Source: Burkholderia sp. D-99 (lineage in GTDB: Bacteria > Pseudomonadota > Gammaproteobacteria > Burkholderiales > Burkholderiaceae). From it: a stretch of DNA of 64,000 bases. Shown here in pieces: positions 30,848-40,691 of this stretch. The notes below the pieces were generated by a model. That model worked only from the letters and a program-made list of their open reading frames with translations, was not told the origin of the DNA and did no database searches. Numbering within the stretch: position 1 is the stretch's first letter; every line of letters begins with the position of its first letter. The position numbers and the translations under genes are program-made. Location: NCBI RefSeq assembly GCF_011605345.1, contig NZ_JAAOXM010000009.1, positions 62,001 to 126,000 of the forward strand. Reading direction: 5' to 3'.

Positions 30848-32266
30848 ATGCAACGAATCACCACCACCGGGCGCGTCAACCTCAGTCACCTGTTCTGGCT
30901 CCGCAATCTCGCGATCATCGGCCAGCTCGTGACGATCGGCGTCGTGCAGACCTATTTCGGCGTGCATCTGCCGTTGCCGGCGATGCTGATGGTCATCGCG
31001 CTCGAAATCGTTTTCAACGCGCTGACCTGGGTGCGCGTGCTGCGCGCGCGGCCCGAGACCAATTTCGAGCTGCTCGGCCAGCTGTGGGTCGACCTCGGCG
31101 CGCTGTCCGCGCTGCTGTTCCTGTCGGGCGGCACGACCAACCCGTTCGTGTCGCTGTACCTGCCTTCGCTCGCAATCGCGGCGGCGGTGCTGCCGTGGCA
31201 CCTGATGATCTGGCTCGCGGCGTTCGCGGTCGCGTGCTACGCGGCGCTCGGCTTCGACTCGGTGCCGCTCAACATGGACAACCCCGCGAACCTGTTCGAC
31301 TACTACCGTACCGGGATGTGGGCGAACTTCATGGTCAGCGTCGGGCTGATCGCGTGGTTCGTCGCGCGCATGTCGAACGCGCTGCGCCAGCGCGACGCGG
31401 CGCTCGGCGAAGCGCAGGCGCACCTGCTGCGTGACGAGCGGGCGGTCGCGCTCGGCGTACAGGCCGCCACCGTCGCGCACGAGATGGGCACGCCGCTGTC
31501 GACGATCGCGATGCTCGCCGAAGAGCTGCGCGACGCGGCGCGTGCCGACCCGGGGCTGGCCCGCTACGAAGCCGACCTGAAGGTGCTCGAAGAGCAGATG
31601 ACACTCTGCACGTCGGCGCTCGCGCGCCTGCGCAGCCGCGCGAGCGCACCCGCGAGCCGCCAGCCGGTGGATGACTGGCTCGACACGTTCGTCGAACACT
31701 GGCGCTTGCGGCATCCGCACGTGCAGTTCGAGCTGCTCGGTGCGCGTCCGGCGGGCGTCGCGCTCGACGACACGGTCGCGGCCGGCCAGATCCTGACGAT
31801 CCTGCTCGACAACGCTGCGCGCGCGAGCCCGCAGCGCGTGACGCTGGCCGCGAAGGTCGCGCACGCCGGCACGGCCGACGAGATCGAATTCGAGGTGTGC
31901 GACGACGGGCCCGGCATTCCGGCCGCGTTGCGCGAGTCGCTCGGCGCGATGCCGGTCGACAGCACGCAAGGCGGGCACGGGGTCGGCCTGTATCTCGCAT
32001 TCAGCGCGGCCGCGCGGCTCGGCGGCGAGATCGAACTGTCCGACGTCGTGCCGCGCACGACGGGCGGCAACGGGCGGGCCGGCAGTGCGGCGAATGGTCA
32101 CGCCGCGGCAGGCTCGGGGCAACGCGCGGGGCAGCGCGTGGCCGAACGGACAACCGGCACGCCGGACAACCGCCCGGCCGGTACGCCCGCCTCGCGCGGC
32201 ACGCGGGCCGTGCTGCGCCTGCCTGCCGTGCGCGTCGCGGTGCCGGCTGCCTCAACCAACACGTAG
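30848..32266 (+). CDS. regB: RegB/PrrB-like redox sensor histidine kinase
   Basis: A 472-residue membrane kinase with about six N-terminal hydrophobic segments (residues 18-175). It contains the ubiquinone-associated GGTTNPF motif (94-100), the H-box AHEMGTPLSTI (phosphoacceptor His211) and a cysteine (Cys254) in the dimerisation region at about the position of the redox-active cysteine of RegB. ATPase motifs DDGPGIP and GGHGVGLYL follow. Between the last glycine box and the final strand (TRAVLRLPAVRV) lies a low-complexity Gly/Ala/Arg/Thr-rich insertion of about 50 residues (about 398-450), which is unusual. Paired with RegA downstream. Confidence 0.92.
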   Translation: MQRITTTGRVNLSHLFWLRNLAIIGQLVTIGVVQTYFGVHLPLPAMLMVIALEIVFNALTWVRVLRARPETNFELLGQLWVDLGALSALLFLSGGTTNPFVSLYLPSLAIAAAVLPWHLMIWLAAFAVACYAALGFDSVPLNMDNPANLFDYYRTGMWANFMVSVGLIAWFVARMSNALRQRDAALGEAQAHLLRDERAVALGVQAATVAHEMGTPLSTIAMLAEELRDAARADPGLARYEADLKVLEEQMTLCTSALARLRSRASAPASRQPVDDWLDTFVEHWRLRHPHVQFELLGARPAGVALDDTVAAGQILTILLDNAARASPQRVTLAAKVAHAGTADEIEFEVCDDGPGIPAALRESLGAMPVDSTQGGHGVGLYLAFSAAARLGGEIELSDVVPRTTGGNGRAGSAANGHAAAGSGQRAGQRVAERTTGTPDNRPAGTPASRGTRAVLRLPAVRVAVPAASTNT

Positions 32267-32279
32267 ACGGAGAAACCAC

Positions 32280-32822
32280 ATGAGCGAGAACAATTTCCTG
32301 GTGATCGACGACAACGAGGTGTTCGCGGGCACGCTCGCGCGCGGCCTCGAGCGCCGCGGTTACGCGGTCCAGCAGGCGCACGACAAGGAGGCGGCGCTGC
32401 GGCTCGCCGCAGGCGGCAAGTTCCAGTTCATCACCGTCGACCTGCATCTCGGCGAGGATTCGGGCCTGAGCCTGATCGCGCCGCTGTGCGACCTGCAGCC
32501 CGATGCGCGGATCCTCGTGCTGACCGGCTACGCGAGCATCGCGACCGCCGTGCAGGCGGTGAAGGAAGGCGCCGACAACTATCTCGCGAAACCCGCGAAC
32601 GTCGAGTCGATCCTCGCCGCGCTGCAGACCAACGCGACCGAAGTGCAGGCCGACGAGGCGCTCGAGAATCCGGTCGTGCTGTCGGTCGACCGGCTCGAAT
32701 GGGAGCACATCCAGCGCGTGCTGGCCGAGAACAACAACAATATTTCGGCGACGGCGCGCGCGCTGAACATGCATCGCCGCACGCTGCAGCGCAAGCTCGC
32801 GAAGAAGCCGGTGCGGCAGTAA
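32280..32822 (+). CDS. regA: RegA/PrrA/RoxR-like response regulator
   Basis: A 180-residue global redox regulator partner of RegB. The receiver domain has LVIDDNEVF, phosphoacceptor Asp54 in VDLHLGED and Lys in LAKPANV; the C-terminal Fis-type helix-turn-helix (ISATARALNMHRRTLQRKLAKK) is near-invariant among RegA homologues. ATG at 32280 lies 13 bases after regB, preceded by ACGGAGAAACC. In other proteobacteria RegA controls respiration, nitrogen and carbon fixation genes; targets here are unknown. Confidence 0.94.
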   Translation: MSENNFLVIDDNEVFAGTLARGLERRGYAVQQAHDKEAALRLAAGGKFQFITVDLHLGEDSGLSLIAPLCDLQPDARILVLTGYASIATAVQAVKEGADNYLAKPANVESILAALQTNATEVQADEALENPVVLSVDRLEWEHIQRVLAENNNNISATARALNMHRRTLQRKLAKKPVRQ

Positions 32823-32844
32823 GCGGGCACGTGCGCCCGGCGCG

Positions 32845-33207
32845 TCAGGCGGGTGTGCCCGGGGCTCGCGACAGGCAGGCGACGATCTCGCGTTTCAGCA
32901 GGAGCGTGAGCAGCGCCGAGTAGACGATATTTCCGAGCAGCGGCGCGAGCCCGCCGATCAGGATGGCGATGGCCAGCGGCCATGGCTTTGCCGATACGCA
33001 ACTCGCGACGAAGCGGATGCCGATGCTGAACGCCACGCTGGCGAGTGCGATACCCGCCAGCGTGCCCAGCCACGCGAGCACAAACGCGACGTTGTAGCGC
33101 CGCAGCGAATCCCGCCTGATCCGGCGCATGAGCGACAGGATGTCGGCGCGCGTGAGTGCGAGCAAGGCCGGCACGATTCGGCCGGCGACGGACGGGTAGA
33201 GGATCAT
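32845..33207 (-). CDS. Small two-helix membrane protein, unknown
   Basis: I do not recognise this family. From the ATG at 33207 it would be 120 residues, with a basic N-terminal region (LMRRIRRDSLRRYN) and two long hydrophobic segments at about residues 43-68 and 77-108, so it should sit in the inner membrane. The start lacks a clear ribosome-binding site, and the frame is open upstream, so the N-terminus is uncertain. It is convergent with regA. Confidence 0.55.
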   Translation of the reverse strand: MILYPSVAGRIVPALLALTRADILSLMRRIRRDSLRRYNVAFVLAWLGTLAGIALASVAFSIGIRFVASCVSAKPWPLAIAILIGGLAPLLGNIVYSALLTLLLKREIVACLSRAPGTPA

Positions 33208-33330
33208 TCGAAAGCGGCGACGAATGCGTCTGTTCGTAGTCTGAGGAATCCAGATTATAGGGACGCACCAGAGCGCTTGCCATCTGCCCCGTTCCAGGGG
33301 CAGGCACGTGCGCTGCATCATGTGGCCATG

Positions 33331-33368
33331 AAAAAACGGGCGACCCCGGAAGGGGCCGCCCGTTTTTC
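33331..33368. terminator. Intrinsic terminator downstream of hslU
   Basis: An AAAAACGGGCG / CGCCCGTTTTT stem with an inner CCCC-GGAA-GGGG hairpin. It has A and T runs on both sides, so it works on either strand; it lies 18 bases past the hslU stop on the minus strand. Confidence 0.88.
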
Positions 33369-33385
33369 GTCGGACGCTGCGCGCG

Positions 33386-34729
33386 TTACAGCACGTAGCG
33401 CGACAGGTCTTCGTCCTGCGACACTTCGCCGAGCGCGCGATCGACATACTTCGCGTCGATCGTCACACGCTCGCCCGCATGGTTGCCGGCCGAGAACGAC
33501 ACTTCCTCGAGCAGTTTCTCGATCACCGTGTACAGCCGGCGCGCACCGATGTTCTCGGTCTTCTCGTTGACCGCATAGGCGATCTCCGCAAGACGGCGGA
33601 TGCCGTCCTGGGCGAATTCGAGCTGCACGTCTTCGGTCGCGAGCAGCGCCTGGTATTGCTTGACGAGGCTCGCGTCGGTCGCGTCGAGGATCGCCTCGAA
33701 GTCTTCCACCGACAGCGAGTCGAGCTCGACGCGGATCGGGAAGCGCCCCTGCAGTTCCGGAATCAGGTCGCTCGGCTTCGCGAGGTGGAACGCGCCGCTC
33801 GCGATGAACAGGATGTGATCGGTCTTCACCATCCCGTACTTCGTGTTGATCGTCGTGCCTTCGACGAGCGGCAGCAGGTCGCGCTGCACGCCCTGGCGCG
33901 ACACTTCGCCGCCGCTGCCTTCGTTGTTGCGCGACGTGATCTTGTCGATCTCGTCGAGGAACACGATGCCGTTCTGCTCGACGTTCTGCACGGCCTTCGT
34001 CTTCACTTCCTCGTCGTTCAGCATCTTCGCCGCTTCCTCGTCGGTCAGCAGCTTCAGCGCTTCCTTGATCTTCACCTTGCGGCGCTGTTTCTTGCCGCTG
34101 CCGAGGTTCGAGAACATCGAGCGGATCTGCTCGGTCATCTCTTCCATCCCCGGCGGCGCCATGATGTCCATGCCGGCCGACGGCTGCTCGAGGTCGAGCT
34201 CGACTTCCTTGTCGTCGAGCTGGCCTTCGCGCAGGCGCTTGCGGAACGTCTGGCGCGTCGCGTTGTTGTCGTCGTTCGCGTGTTCTGCGTTGCCGCCGAA
34301 GCCCACCGCGCGCGGTTGCGGCAGCAGGATGTCGAGGATGCGGTCTTCCGCCTGGTCGGTCGCCTTGCTGCGCACCTTGCGCATCTCGGTTTCGCGTGTC
34401 TGCTTGACCGAGGTCTCCATGAGGTCGCGCACGATGCTGTCGACGTCACGGCCGACGTAGCCGACTTCGGTGAACTTGGTCGCTTCGATCTTGATGAACG
34501 GCGCATCGGCGAGCTTCGCGAGGCGGCGCGCGATTTCGGTCTTGCCGACGCCCGTCGGCCCGATCATCAGGATGTTCTTCGGCGTGATTTCCGTGCGCAG
34601 CGGATCGGCGACCTGCTGGCGGCGCCAGCGGTTGCGCAGCGCGACCGCGACGGCCTTTTTCGCCTTGTTCTGGCCGATGATGTGCTTGTCGAGTTCCGAG
34701 ACGATCTCGGCAGGGGTCATGGTGCTCAT
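33386..34729 (-). CDS. hslU: HslU ATPase subunit of the HslVU protease
   Basis: AAA+ unfoldase that feeds substrates to HslV. The 447-residue protein has Walker [10 protein letters not shown], Walker [11 protein letters not shown], the inserted I domain (about residues 110-240), and the C-terminal sensor 2 region ending in the SRYVL tail that docks into HslV. The start ATG at 34729 gives [10 protein letters not shown]; a second ATG three codons later is also possible. It begins 10 bases after hslV ends. Confidence 0.97.
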   Translation of the reverse strand: MSTMTPAEIVSELDKHIIGQNKAKKAVAVALRNRWRRQQVADPLRTEITPKNILMIGPTGVGKTEIARRLAKLADAPFIKIEATKFTEVGYVGRDVDSIVRDLMETSVKQTRETEMRKVRSKATDQAEDRILDILLPQPRAVGFGGNAEHANDDNNATRQTFRKRLREGQLDDKEVELDLEQPSAGMDIMAPPGMEEMTEQIRSMFSNLGSGKKQRRKVKIKEALKLLTDEEAAKMLNDEEVKTKAVQNVEQNGIVFLDEIDKITSRNNEGSGGEVSRQGVQRDLLPLVEGTTINTKYGMVKTDHILFIASGAFHLAKPSDLIPELQGRFPIRVELDSLSVEDFEAILDATDASLVKQYQALLATEDVQLEFAQDGIRRLAEIAYAVNEKTENIGARRLYTVIEKLLEEVSFSAGNHAGERVTIDAKYVDRALGEVSQDEDLSRYVL

Positions 34730-34739
34730 GGTGCGGTCC

Positions 34740-35276
34740 TTACTCGATCGTTTCGATGATGCGGTTGTGGTTCGTATAGATGCACATGTCACCGGCGATC
34801 TCGAGCGACTTCTCGACGATCTCGCGCGGCGACAGCTCGGTGTTCTCCGCGAGCGCGCGGGCCGCGGCCTGCGCATATGCACCGCCCGAGCCGATCGCGC
34901 AGATGCCCTCTTCGGGGTCGAGCACGTCGCCGTTGCCGGTAATCACGAGCGTGGTGGTCGCATCGGCCGTGATCAGCATCGCCTCGAGGCGGCGCAGCAT
35001 CCGGTCGGTGCGCCAGTCCTTCGCGAGCTCGACGGCCGCGCGGGTCAGGTTGCCCTGGTGCTTCTCGAGCTTCGCCTCGAAGCGGTCGAGCAGCGAGAAC
35101 GCATCGGCGGTGCCGCCCGCGAATCCGACCAGCACCTGGTTGTTGTAGATCCGCCGCACTTTCCGCGCGCCACCCTTCATGACGATGTTGCCGAGGGTTA
35201 CCTGGCCGTCGCCGCCGAGCGCGACCTTGTCGCCGCGCCGGACCGAAACGATGGTCGTGCCGTGAAATTGCTCCAT
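34740..35276 (-). CDS. hslV: HslV peptidase subunit of the HslVU protease
   Basis: Threonine peptidase with a proteasome-beta-like fold, 178 residues. Removal of the short MEQFHG leader would expose the catalytic threonine in TTIVSVRRG. The conserved GGDGQVTLG and [14 protein letters not shown] segments are present. It is first in hslV-hslU. A possible heat-shock-type promoter lies about 100 bases upstream (35375-35403, minus strand). Confidence 0.97.
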   Translation of the reverse strand: MEQFHGTTIVSVRRGDKVALGGDGQVTLGNIVMKGGARKVRRIYNNQVLVGFAGGTADAFSLLDRFEAKLEKHQGNLTRAAVELAKDWRTDRMLRRLEAMLITADATTTLVITGNGDVLDPEEGICAIGSGGAYAQAAARALAENTELSPREIVEKSLEIAGDMCIYTNHNRIIETIE

Positions 35277-35374
35277 CTGCGTTCCTTGAGAAAAACGGGG
35301 AAGAGTCGGGCGGCGCGAGGCGCCGCCGCGTAACTCGCAGTGCGCCGGGAAGCGGCCCGGCGCGCGTCCGTTTC

Positions 35375-35403
35375 ATTTTAGGGCGGGCGCGGGGATATCA
35401 AGA
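35375..35403 (-). promoter_or_regulatory. Possible sigma-32-like promoter of hslVU
   Basis: Reading on the minus strand, CTCTTGATA is followed after about 12 bases by CCCTAAAAT. This resembles the heat-shock consensus (CTTGAAA and CCCCATnT), while the spacing is short for a sigma-70 promoter. hslVU is a heat-shock operon in E. coli. Assignment is by eye. Confidence 0.4.
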
Positions 35404-35441
35404 GGCGGGAGGCAAATCGGCGAACCGGGAACCGGTGCCGG

Positions 35442-35475
35442 AAAAACAAAAAGCGCGCGGCAGGCCGCGCGCTTT
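35442..35475 (-). terminator. Intrinsic terminator of dksA
   Basis: A perfect 11-bp stem AAAGCGCGCGG / CCGCGCGCTTT with a 4-base loop. On the minus strand it is followed by TTTGTTTTTC. It ends the dksA transcript 36 bases past its stop. Confidence 0.88.
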
Positions 35476-35510
35476 CGGGAAGCAGCGTGTCTGAGCGGAA
35501 CGCCGCTCGA

Positions 35511-35927
35511 TCAGTCGCCGAACAGCTTCTGGCGCAACTCGCGGCGCTCCTGCGCTTCGAGCGACAGCGTGGCGGTCGGGCGGGCGAGCAGGCGCGGAAT
35601 GCCGATCGGCTCGCCGGTTTCCTCGCACCAGCCGTAATCGCCGGAATCGATGCGGGCGAGCGACTGCTGAACCTTCTTGAGGAGCTTGCGTTCGCGATCG
35701 CGCGTGCGCAGCTCGAGCGCGTGCTCTTCCTCGATCGTCGCGCGATCGGCGGGATCGGGCACGATCACCGTCTCGCGCAGGTTCTCGGTCGTCTGGCCTG
35801 CATTCTTGAGGATGTCCGCCTGCAACTGTTCGAGCCGATTTTTGAAGAAGGCGAGCTGATCCTCATTCATGTAATCCTTGTCGCTCATCTTCAGGATTTC
35901 GGCTTCGGTCAAGAGTTTCTTCGTCAT
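35511..35927 (-). CDS. dksA: RNA polymerase-binding factor DksA with degenerate zinc finger
   Basis: Secondary-channel factor that works with ppGpp to reset promoter activity in the stringent response. The 138-residue protein has the N-terminal helix, a coiled-coil with the acidic tip DPADRA (Asp58, Asp61, equal to Asp71/Asp74 of E. coli) and a C-terminal finger. Of the four zinc cysteines in E. coli DksA only the first is kept: the positions read Cys101, Thr104, Ser122, Ala125. This resembles zinc-independent DksA2-type proteins. It lies about 500 bases from a COG0523 metal GTPase on the same strand. Confidence 0.93.
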   Translation of the reverse strand: MTKKLLTEAEILKMSDKDYMNEDQLAFFKNRLEQLQADILKNAGQTTENLRETVIVPDPADRATIEEEHALELRTRDRERKLLKKVQQSLARIDSGDYGWCEETGEPIGIPRLLARPTATLSLEAQERRELRQKLFGD

Positions 35928-36423
35928 CTGCTTGCTTCTTCAATGTGCGGCAAATCAAGAGATATTGCCTGCACTTTGGGATTACCCGCAACCGCGCTTG
36001 CAATCATTTGCGATTTGCCGCCGCGGGGCCGAAAGCCTCTGGAAAACCGGTTCTCAAATACCAGGATAGGCCTGGCGCGGAGTTGCGCGCGCTGCGAACC
36101 GGTGTGCTGCGCGGCACATCGCATCGGCCGCGGCCGGGAGGCGGATTGGCGATCCGGCGCGGTTGCGATGCCCGGAAAACTGGTTCAGCAAGAACCGGGC
36201 CTGTTTGTTGCCGTACTCCAGCGGGCACGTATTGTAACTGAATCGCAAGCGGGCGCCGTATCGGGTCGATCCCCGTCGGCTGCGCCAATATCTAGAAAAT
36301 ATAACGCGCAAATCGCGAAAAAGCGATGACGGCGAAACCCTGCCCGAAAAGGCGGCTCCGCGGCCGCCGCAGCCGCCTGCGAGGCGGCCGCGCGGCGGCG
36401 TGTGCGGCGGTTGCCCGCGCGCG
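35928..36423. other. Intergenic region between COG0523 GTPase and dksA
   Basis: These 496 bases include the dksA promoter region. Base composition is less GC-rich than the surroundings, and several short frames show no recognisable protein. A minus-strand TACAAT at 36231-36236 could be a -10, without a good -35. An AT-rich patch at 36287-36305 (TATCTAGAAAATATAAC) has weak dyad symmetry, but I cannot call it a Zur box. Confidence 0.4.
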
Positions 36424-37500
<1,077 letters not shown>

Positions 37501-37699
37501 GTCAATCGCCTGTGGTTCGTGAATCGGGGTCAAAACCAGGATGTGCGTCGCGCCCGGGCGTTGCCAGCTGGGGCGCACAACCATCCATTGAAACATACCT
37601 GTCAAGCCCCCGCCCGTCGTCCGGACGACAGGGGAGAGCGCGAATCCGCCGGGCGCCAGGCCGCGGCCGGCGGACGGTTACGCGCGTAGATCGGGGCGA

Positions 37700-38914
37700 T
37701 CAGACGATTTGCAACAGCAGGCCCTTCAGATATTCGCCTTCCGGGAATGCCGCGAGCAGCGGGTGATCGACGCCCGCGCCGAGGCGCTTCAGGATGCGCG
37801 CGTCGACCTTCGCGTCCGCTGCCGCGCCCGCGACGATCTTCTGGAACAGGTCCATGTCGATCGCGCCCGAGCACGAGTACGTGAACAGCAGGCCGCCCGG
37901 GCGCAGCAGCTTGAAGCCGCTCAGGTTGATGTCCTTGTACGCGCGCGCCGCGCGATCGACGCTGTCGCGGGTCGGCGCGAACTTCGGCGGATCGAGCACG
38001 ATCAGGTCGAAACGCTCGCCTTCGTCGACGAGGCGGCGCAGCGTCTTGAATGCGTCGGCGTCGAGCCAGGTCGCGCGTTCGGCGTCGAAGCCGTTGGCGA
38101 CGACGTTCTGCTGCGCGAGCGCGAGTGCATCGCCCGACGAGTCGATCGACACCACACGCTTCGCGCCGCCCTTGAGCGCCGCGAGCGAGAAGCCGCCGGT
38201 GTAGCAGAAGCAGTTCAGCACGTCGCGGTCGGCCGCGTACTGCGCAACCAGCGCGCGGTTGTCGCGCTGGTCGACGTAGAAGCCCGTCTTGTGGCCGTTC
38301 GGCACGTCGACGTGATAGCGCACGCCGTTTTCGTTCGAGATCAGCGTCGCGGGCGGCGCATCGCCGGCCAGCACGCCGGTCGTCTGTTCGAGCCCTTCCT
38401 TGTCGCGGATCGACACGTCCGAGCGCTCGTAGACGTTCGGGCAGCCGGTCGCGCCGGTGAGCGCCGCGACGATCGCGTCCTTCCACGCTTCGACGCCCGC
38501 AGCCATGAACTGGCAGACGAGCTGGCCGCGCGGCGCGGCGCCGGCTTCGGCGGTGTCCGCGACGTAGTAGTCGACGATCAGGCCCGGCAGCCCGTCGGCT
38601 TCGCCGAACACGAGCCGCACCGCGCCCGTGCCCGACACCATCGTCGTGCGGTGCGCGACCGCGCGCTGCACGCGGCGCTTGAAAAACGCGTGGTCGATCG
38701 GCTCGTTCTCGTCGAAGCTCCACACGCGCACGCGGATCTGCGACTGCGGGCTGTACGCGCCGCGCGCGAGGAAGCGGCCGTCGTGCGCGCGCACGAGCAC
38801 GGTCGCGCCGGGCGCGGGCTTGCCGTCGACGCGGTCGATCGCATTGGCGTAGACCCACGGATGGCGGCGCAGCAGCGATTTTTCCTTGGACGGCTTGAGG
38901 GTGACGGTTTGCAT
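37700..38914 (-). CDS. rlmI: Class I rRNA m5C methyltransferase, RlmI-like
   Basis: Methylates a 23S rRNA cytosine (C1962 in E. coli) using SAM. In 404 residues there is an N-terminal PUA domain (about residues 1-75; starts VTLKPSKEKSLLRRHPWVY), a central EEHEE-like region with VDVPNGHKTGFYVDQRDNR, motif I LNCFCYTGGFSLAAL, motif IV LDPPKFA and the catalytic cysteine in TYSCSG. The substrate assignment rests on family similarity. It is upstream of no obvious operon partner; xerC lies behind it in the same direction. Confidence 0.92.
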   Translation of the reverse strand: MQTVTLKPSKEKSLLRRHPWVYANAIDRVDGKPAPGATVLVRAHDGRFLARGAYSPQSQIRVRVWSFDENEPIDHAFFKRRVQRAVAHRTTMVSGTGAVRLVFGEADGLPGLIVDYYVADTAEAGAAPRGQLVCQFMAAGVEAWKDAIVAALTGATGCPNVYERSDVSIRDKEGLEQTTGVLAGDAPPATLISNENGVRYHVDVPNGHKTGFYVDQRDNRALVAQYAADRDVLNCFCYTGGFSLAALKGGAKRVVSIDSSGDALALAQQNVVANGFDAERATWLDADAFKTLRRLVDEGERFDLIVLDPPKFAPTRDSVDRAARAYKDINLSGFKLLRPGGLLFTYSCSGAIDMDLFQKIVAGAAADAKVDARILKRLGAGVDHPLLAAFPEGEYLKGLLLQIV

Positions 38915-38990
38915 GATGAGATCGAAATGGGCCGCGACGGAAGCCGACCGTGATCGGTCGCCGGGCGCGGCGGGTAACACGGGAAGCGCG

Positions 38991-39911
38991 TCAGTCGCGC
39001 TTCTTCGCGCGCGGATGCGCGCTGTCGTAAATCTTCGCGAGGTGCTGGAAGTCGAGCGACGTATAGACCTGCGTGGCGGACACGCTCGCGTGGCCGAGCA
39101 GTTCCTGCACCGCGCGCAGGTCGCCGCTCGACTGCAGCACGTGCGTCGCGAACGAGTGGCGCAGCACGTGCGGATGGACGTTGGCGGGGATGCCCGCGGC
39201 AAGCGCCGCGCGCTTCACGCGGTCGCGCACGACGCCCGGCGACATCCGGTTGCCGCGCACCGACACGAACAGCGGATGCGGATCGTGCTTCACGAATTCG
39301 CCGCGCACCGCGAGCCATGCGTTCAGCGCATCGATGGCCTTGCGGCCGACCGGCACCTTGCGCTCCTTGTTGCCCTTGCCGCGCACGGTGACTTCGGCTT
39401 CGGCGAGATCGAGCCAGCCGGCCGACCGGTAGCCGTCGGCCTGCGTGTACATGACGTCGAGCCCGATCAGCTCGGCGAGGCGCAGCCCCGACGAATAGAA
39501 CAGCTCGAGGATCGCGTGATCGCGGATGCCTTCGGTCGTGCCGGCGAGCGGTGCGTCCATCAGTGCCGATGCATCGTCGACCGACAGCGCCTTCGGCAAG
39601 GTCTTCGGGCGTTTCGGCGCGCGCACCGCGGCGACCGGGTTCGCGGGCATCTCGATGCGCTGCGCGAGCCAGCGGTAGAACGCGCGCCACGCGGACAGCC
39701 GGTGCGAGATCGACCGGGCGGACAGCCCGCCCGAATGCGCGCGCGCGACCGCGCCGCGCATGTCGGCAGCCGTCAGCGCTTCGAGCGGCCGGCCGTTCGC
39801 GAGCTTCTTCAGTTCGTCGAGTTCGTGCGTGTATCCGCGCAGCGTGTGTTCCGACAGCTGCCTGACGTGCTTCAGGTTCGACAGGTAGGCGGCGACCGGA
39901 TCGTCTGTCAT
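38991..39911 (-). CDS. xerC: Site-specific tyrosine recombinase XerC
   Basis: Resolves chromosome dimers at dif with XerD. The 306-residue protein has an N-terminal SAM-like DNA-binding domain (about 1-95) and the catalytic residues Arg (SGLRLAE), Lys (GKGNKER), His-x-x-Arg (HVLRHSFATH), His (LLGHASVS) and the nucleophile Tyr (TQVYTSLD). The cluster dapF-DUF484-xerC has the same order as dapF-yigA-xerC in E. coli, which supports XerC over XerD or an integrase. Confidence 0.95.
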   Translation of the reverse strand: MTDDPVAAYLSNLKHVRQLSEHTLRGYTHELDELKKLANGRPLEALTAADMRGAVARAHSGGLSARSISHRLSAWRAFYRWLAQRIEMPANPVAAVRAPKRPKTLPKALSVDDASALMDAPLAGTTEGIRDHAILELFYSSGLRLAELIGLDVMYTQADGYRSAGWLDLAEAEVTVRGKGNKERKVPVGRKAIDALNAWLAVRGEFVKHDPHPLFVSVRGNRMSPGVVRDRVKRAALAAGIPANVHPHVLRHSFATHVLQSSGDLRAVQELLGHASVSATQVYTSLDFQHLAKIYDSAHPRAKKRD

Positions 39912-39925
39912 CGCGTGCGGACGGG

Positions 39926-40654
39926 TCAGTGCGGCAGCAGGCGCGTGAGCGCCGCGCTCGCGAGCGTCGCGATCTGCGCGAGGAAGTCGGTGGCCATCCC
40001 GTCGTGGAAGCGGCGCGGGTCGGGCGAACCCAGCACGAGCAGGCCGAACGCGGGCGCATCGGTGCCGGCGAGCGGCGCGCGCAGCGCGAGCAGCGCGACC
40101 GATGCGGCCGAGCCGTCGCCGGCCGGCGGCGCGGCTTCCGCGCCTTCCGCCGCATTCGCGGCCGGTGCGGCGACCGCGGGTGCGAGCCACTGCGCGGCCT
40201 CGAAGCCCGTGTTCGCACCGCAGTACGGCGTCGACAGGCCGTTCGTGAACAGGCGTACTTCCTCGCCGACCTGGCGGGCGAAGTCGGCCTGCGAGTAGGT
40301 GTCGGCGACGTCCCACACGCGCAGTGCCGTCTGCGGCACGTCGAATACGTCGGCGATGCCGTCGGCGATCGTGCGCGGCAGGGCGTACGGATCGCGTTCC
40401 GCGATCACGCGCGCGGTCCAGCGGCTGAACTTCGCAGACAGGCTGTCGTTCTCGTGGCCGTAGCGCACGAGTTCGGCGAGCCGGCGCTCGAGATGCTTGT
40501 TCTTGTCGCGCAGCATTTCCATCTGCCGCTCCTGCAGCGAGATCGCGGCCTTGCCGTGCGGGTTCGCGAGACGGATCGTCGCGAGCAGTTCGGCGTGCTG
40601 CGCGAAGAATTCGGGATTGGCGAGCAGGTAGTCGGCGACTTCGCGATCGTTCAT
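39926..40654 (-). CDS. DUF484 family protein (YigA-like)
   Basis: A 242-residue protein. The N-terminus MNDREVADYLLANPEFFAQH and the following coiled-coil (LQERQMEMLRDKNKHLERRL) are typical of DUF484; the remainder is a GAF-like domain containing an Ala/Pro-rich insertion at about residues 158-180. Its function is unknown, although its conserved place between dapF and xerC is old. The ATG at 40654 fits the family N-terminus; an in-frame ATG at 40678 is an alternative. It is 14 bases from xerC. Confidence 0.87.
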   Translation of the reverse strand: MNDREVADYLLANPEFFAQHAELLATIRLANPHGKAAISLQERQMEMLRDKNKHLERRLAELVRYGHENDSLSAKFSRWTARVIAERDPYALPRTIADGIADVFDVPQTALRVWDVADTYSQADFARQVGEEVRLFTNGLSTPYCGANTGFEAAQWLAPAVAAPAANAAEGAEAAPPAGDGSAASVALLALRAPLAGTDAPAFGLLVLGSPDPRRFHDGMATDFLAQIATLASAALTRLLPH

Positions 40655-40691
40655 GTGGCTGGAGCGTTCAGTTATCAAGGACGTTGCAGGG

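Noticed and set aside
36287-36305. A Zur operator between the metal GTPase and dksA
   Set aside because: The AT-rich patch has only weak symmetry and does not match the Zur palindrome well enough.
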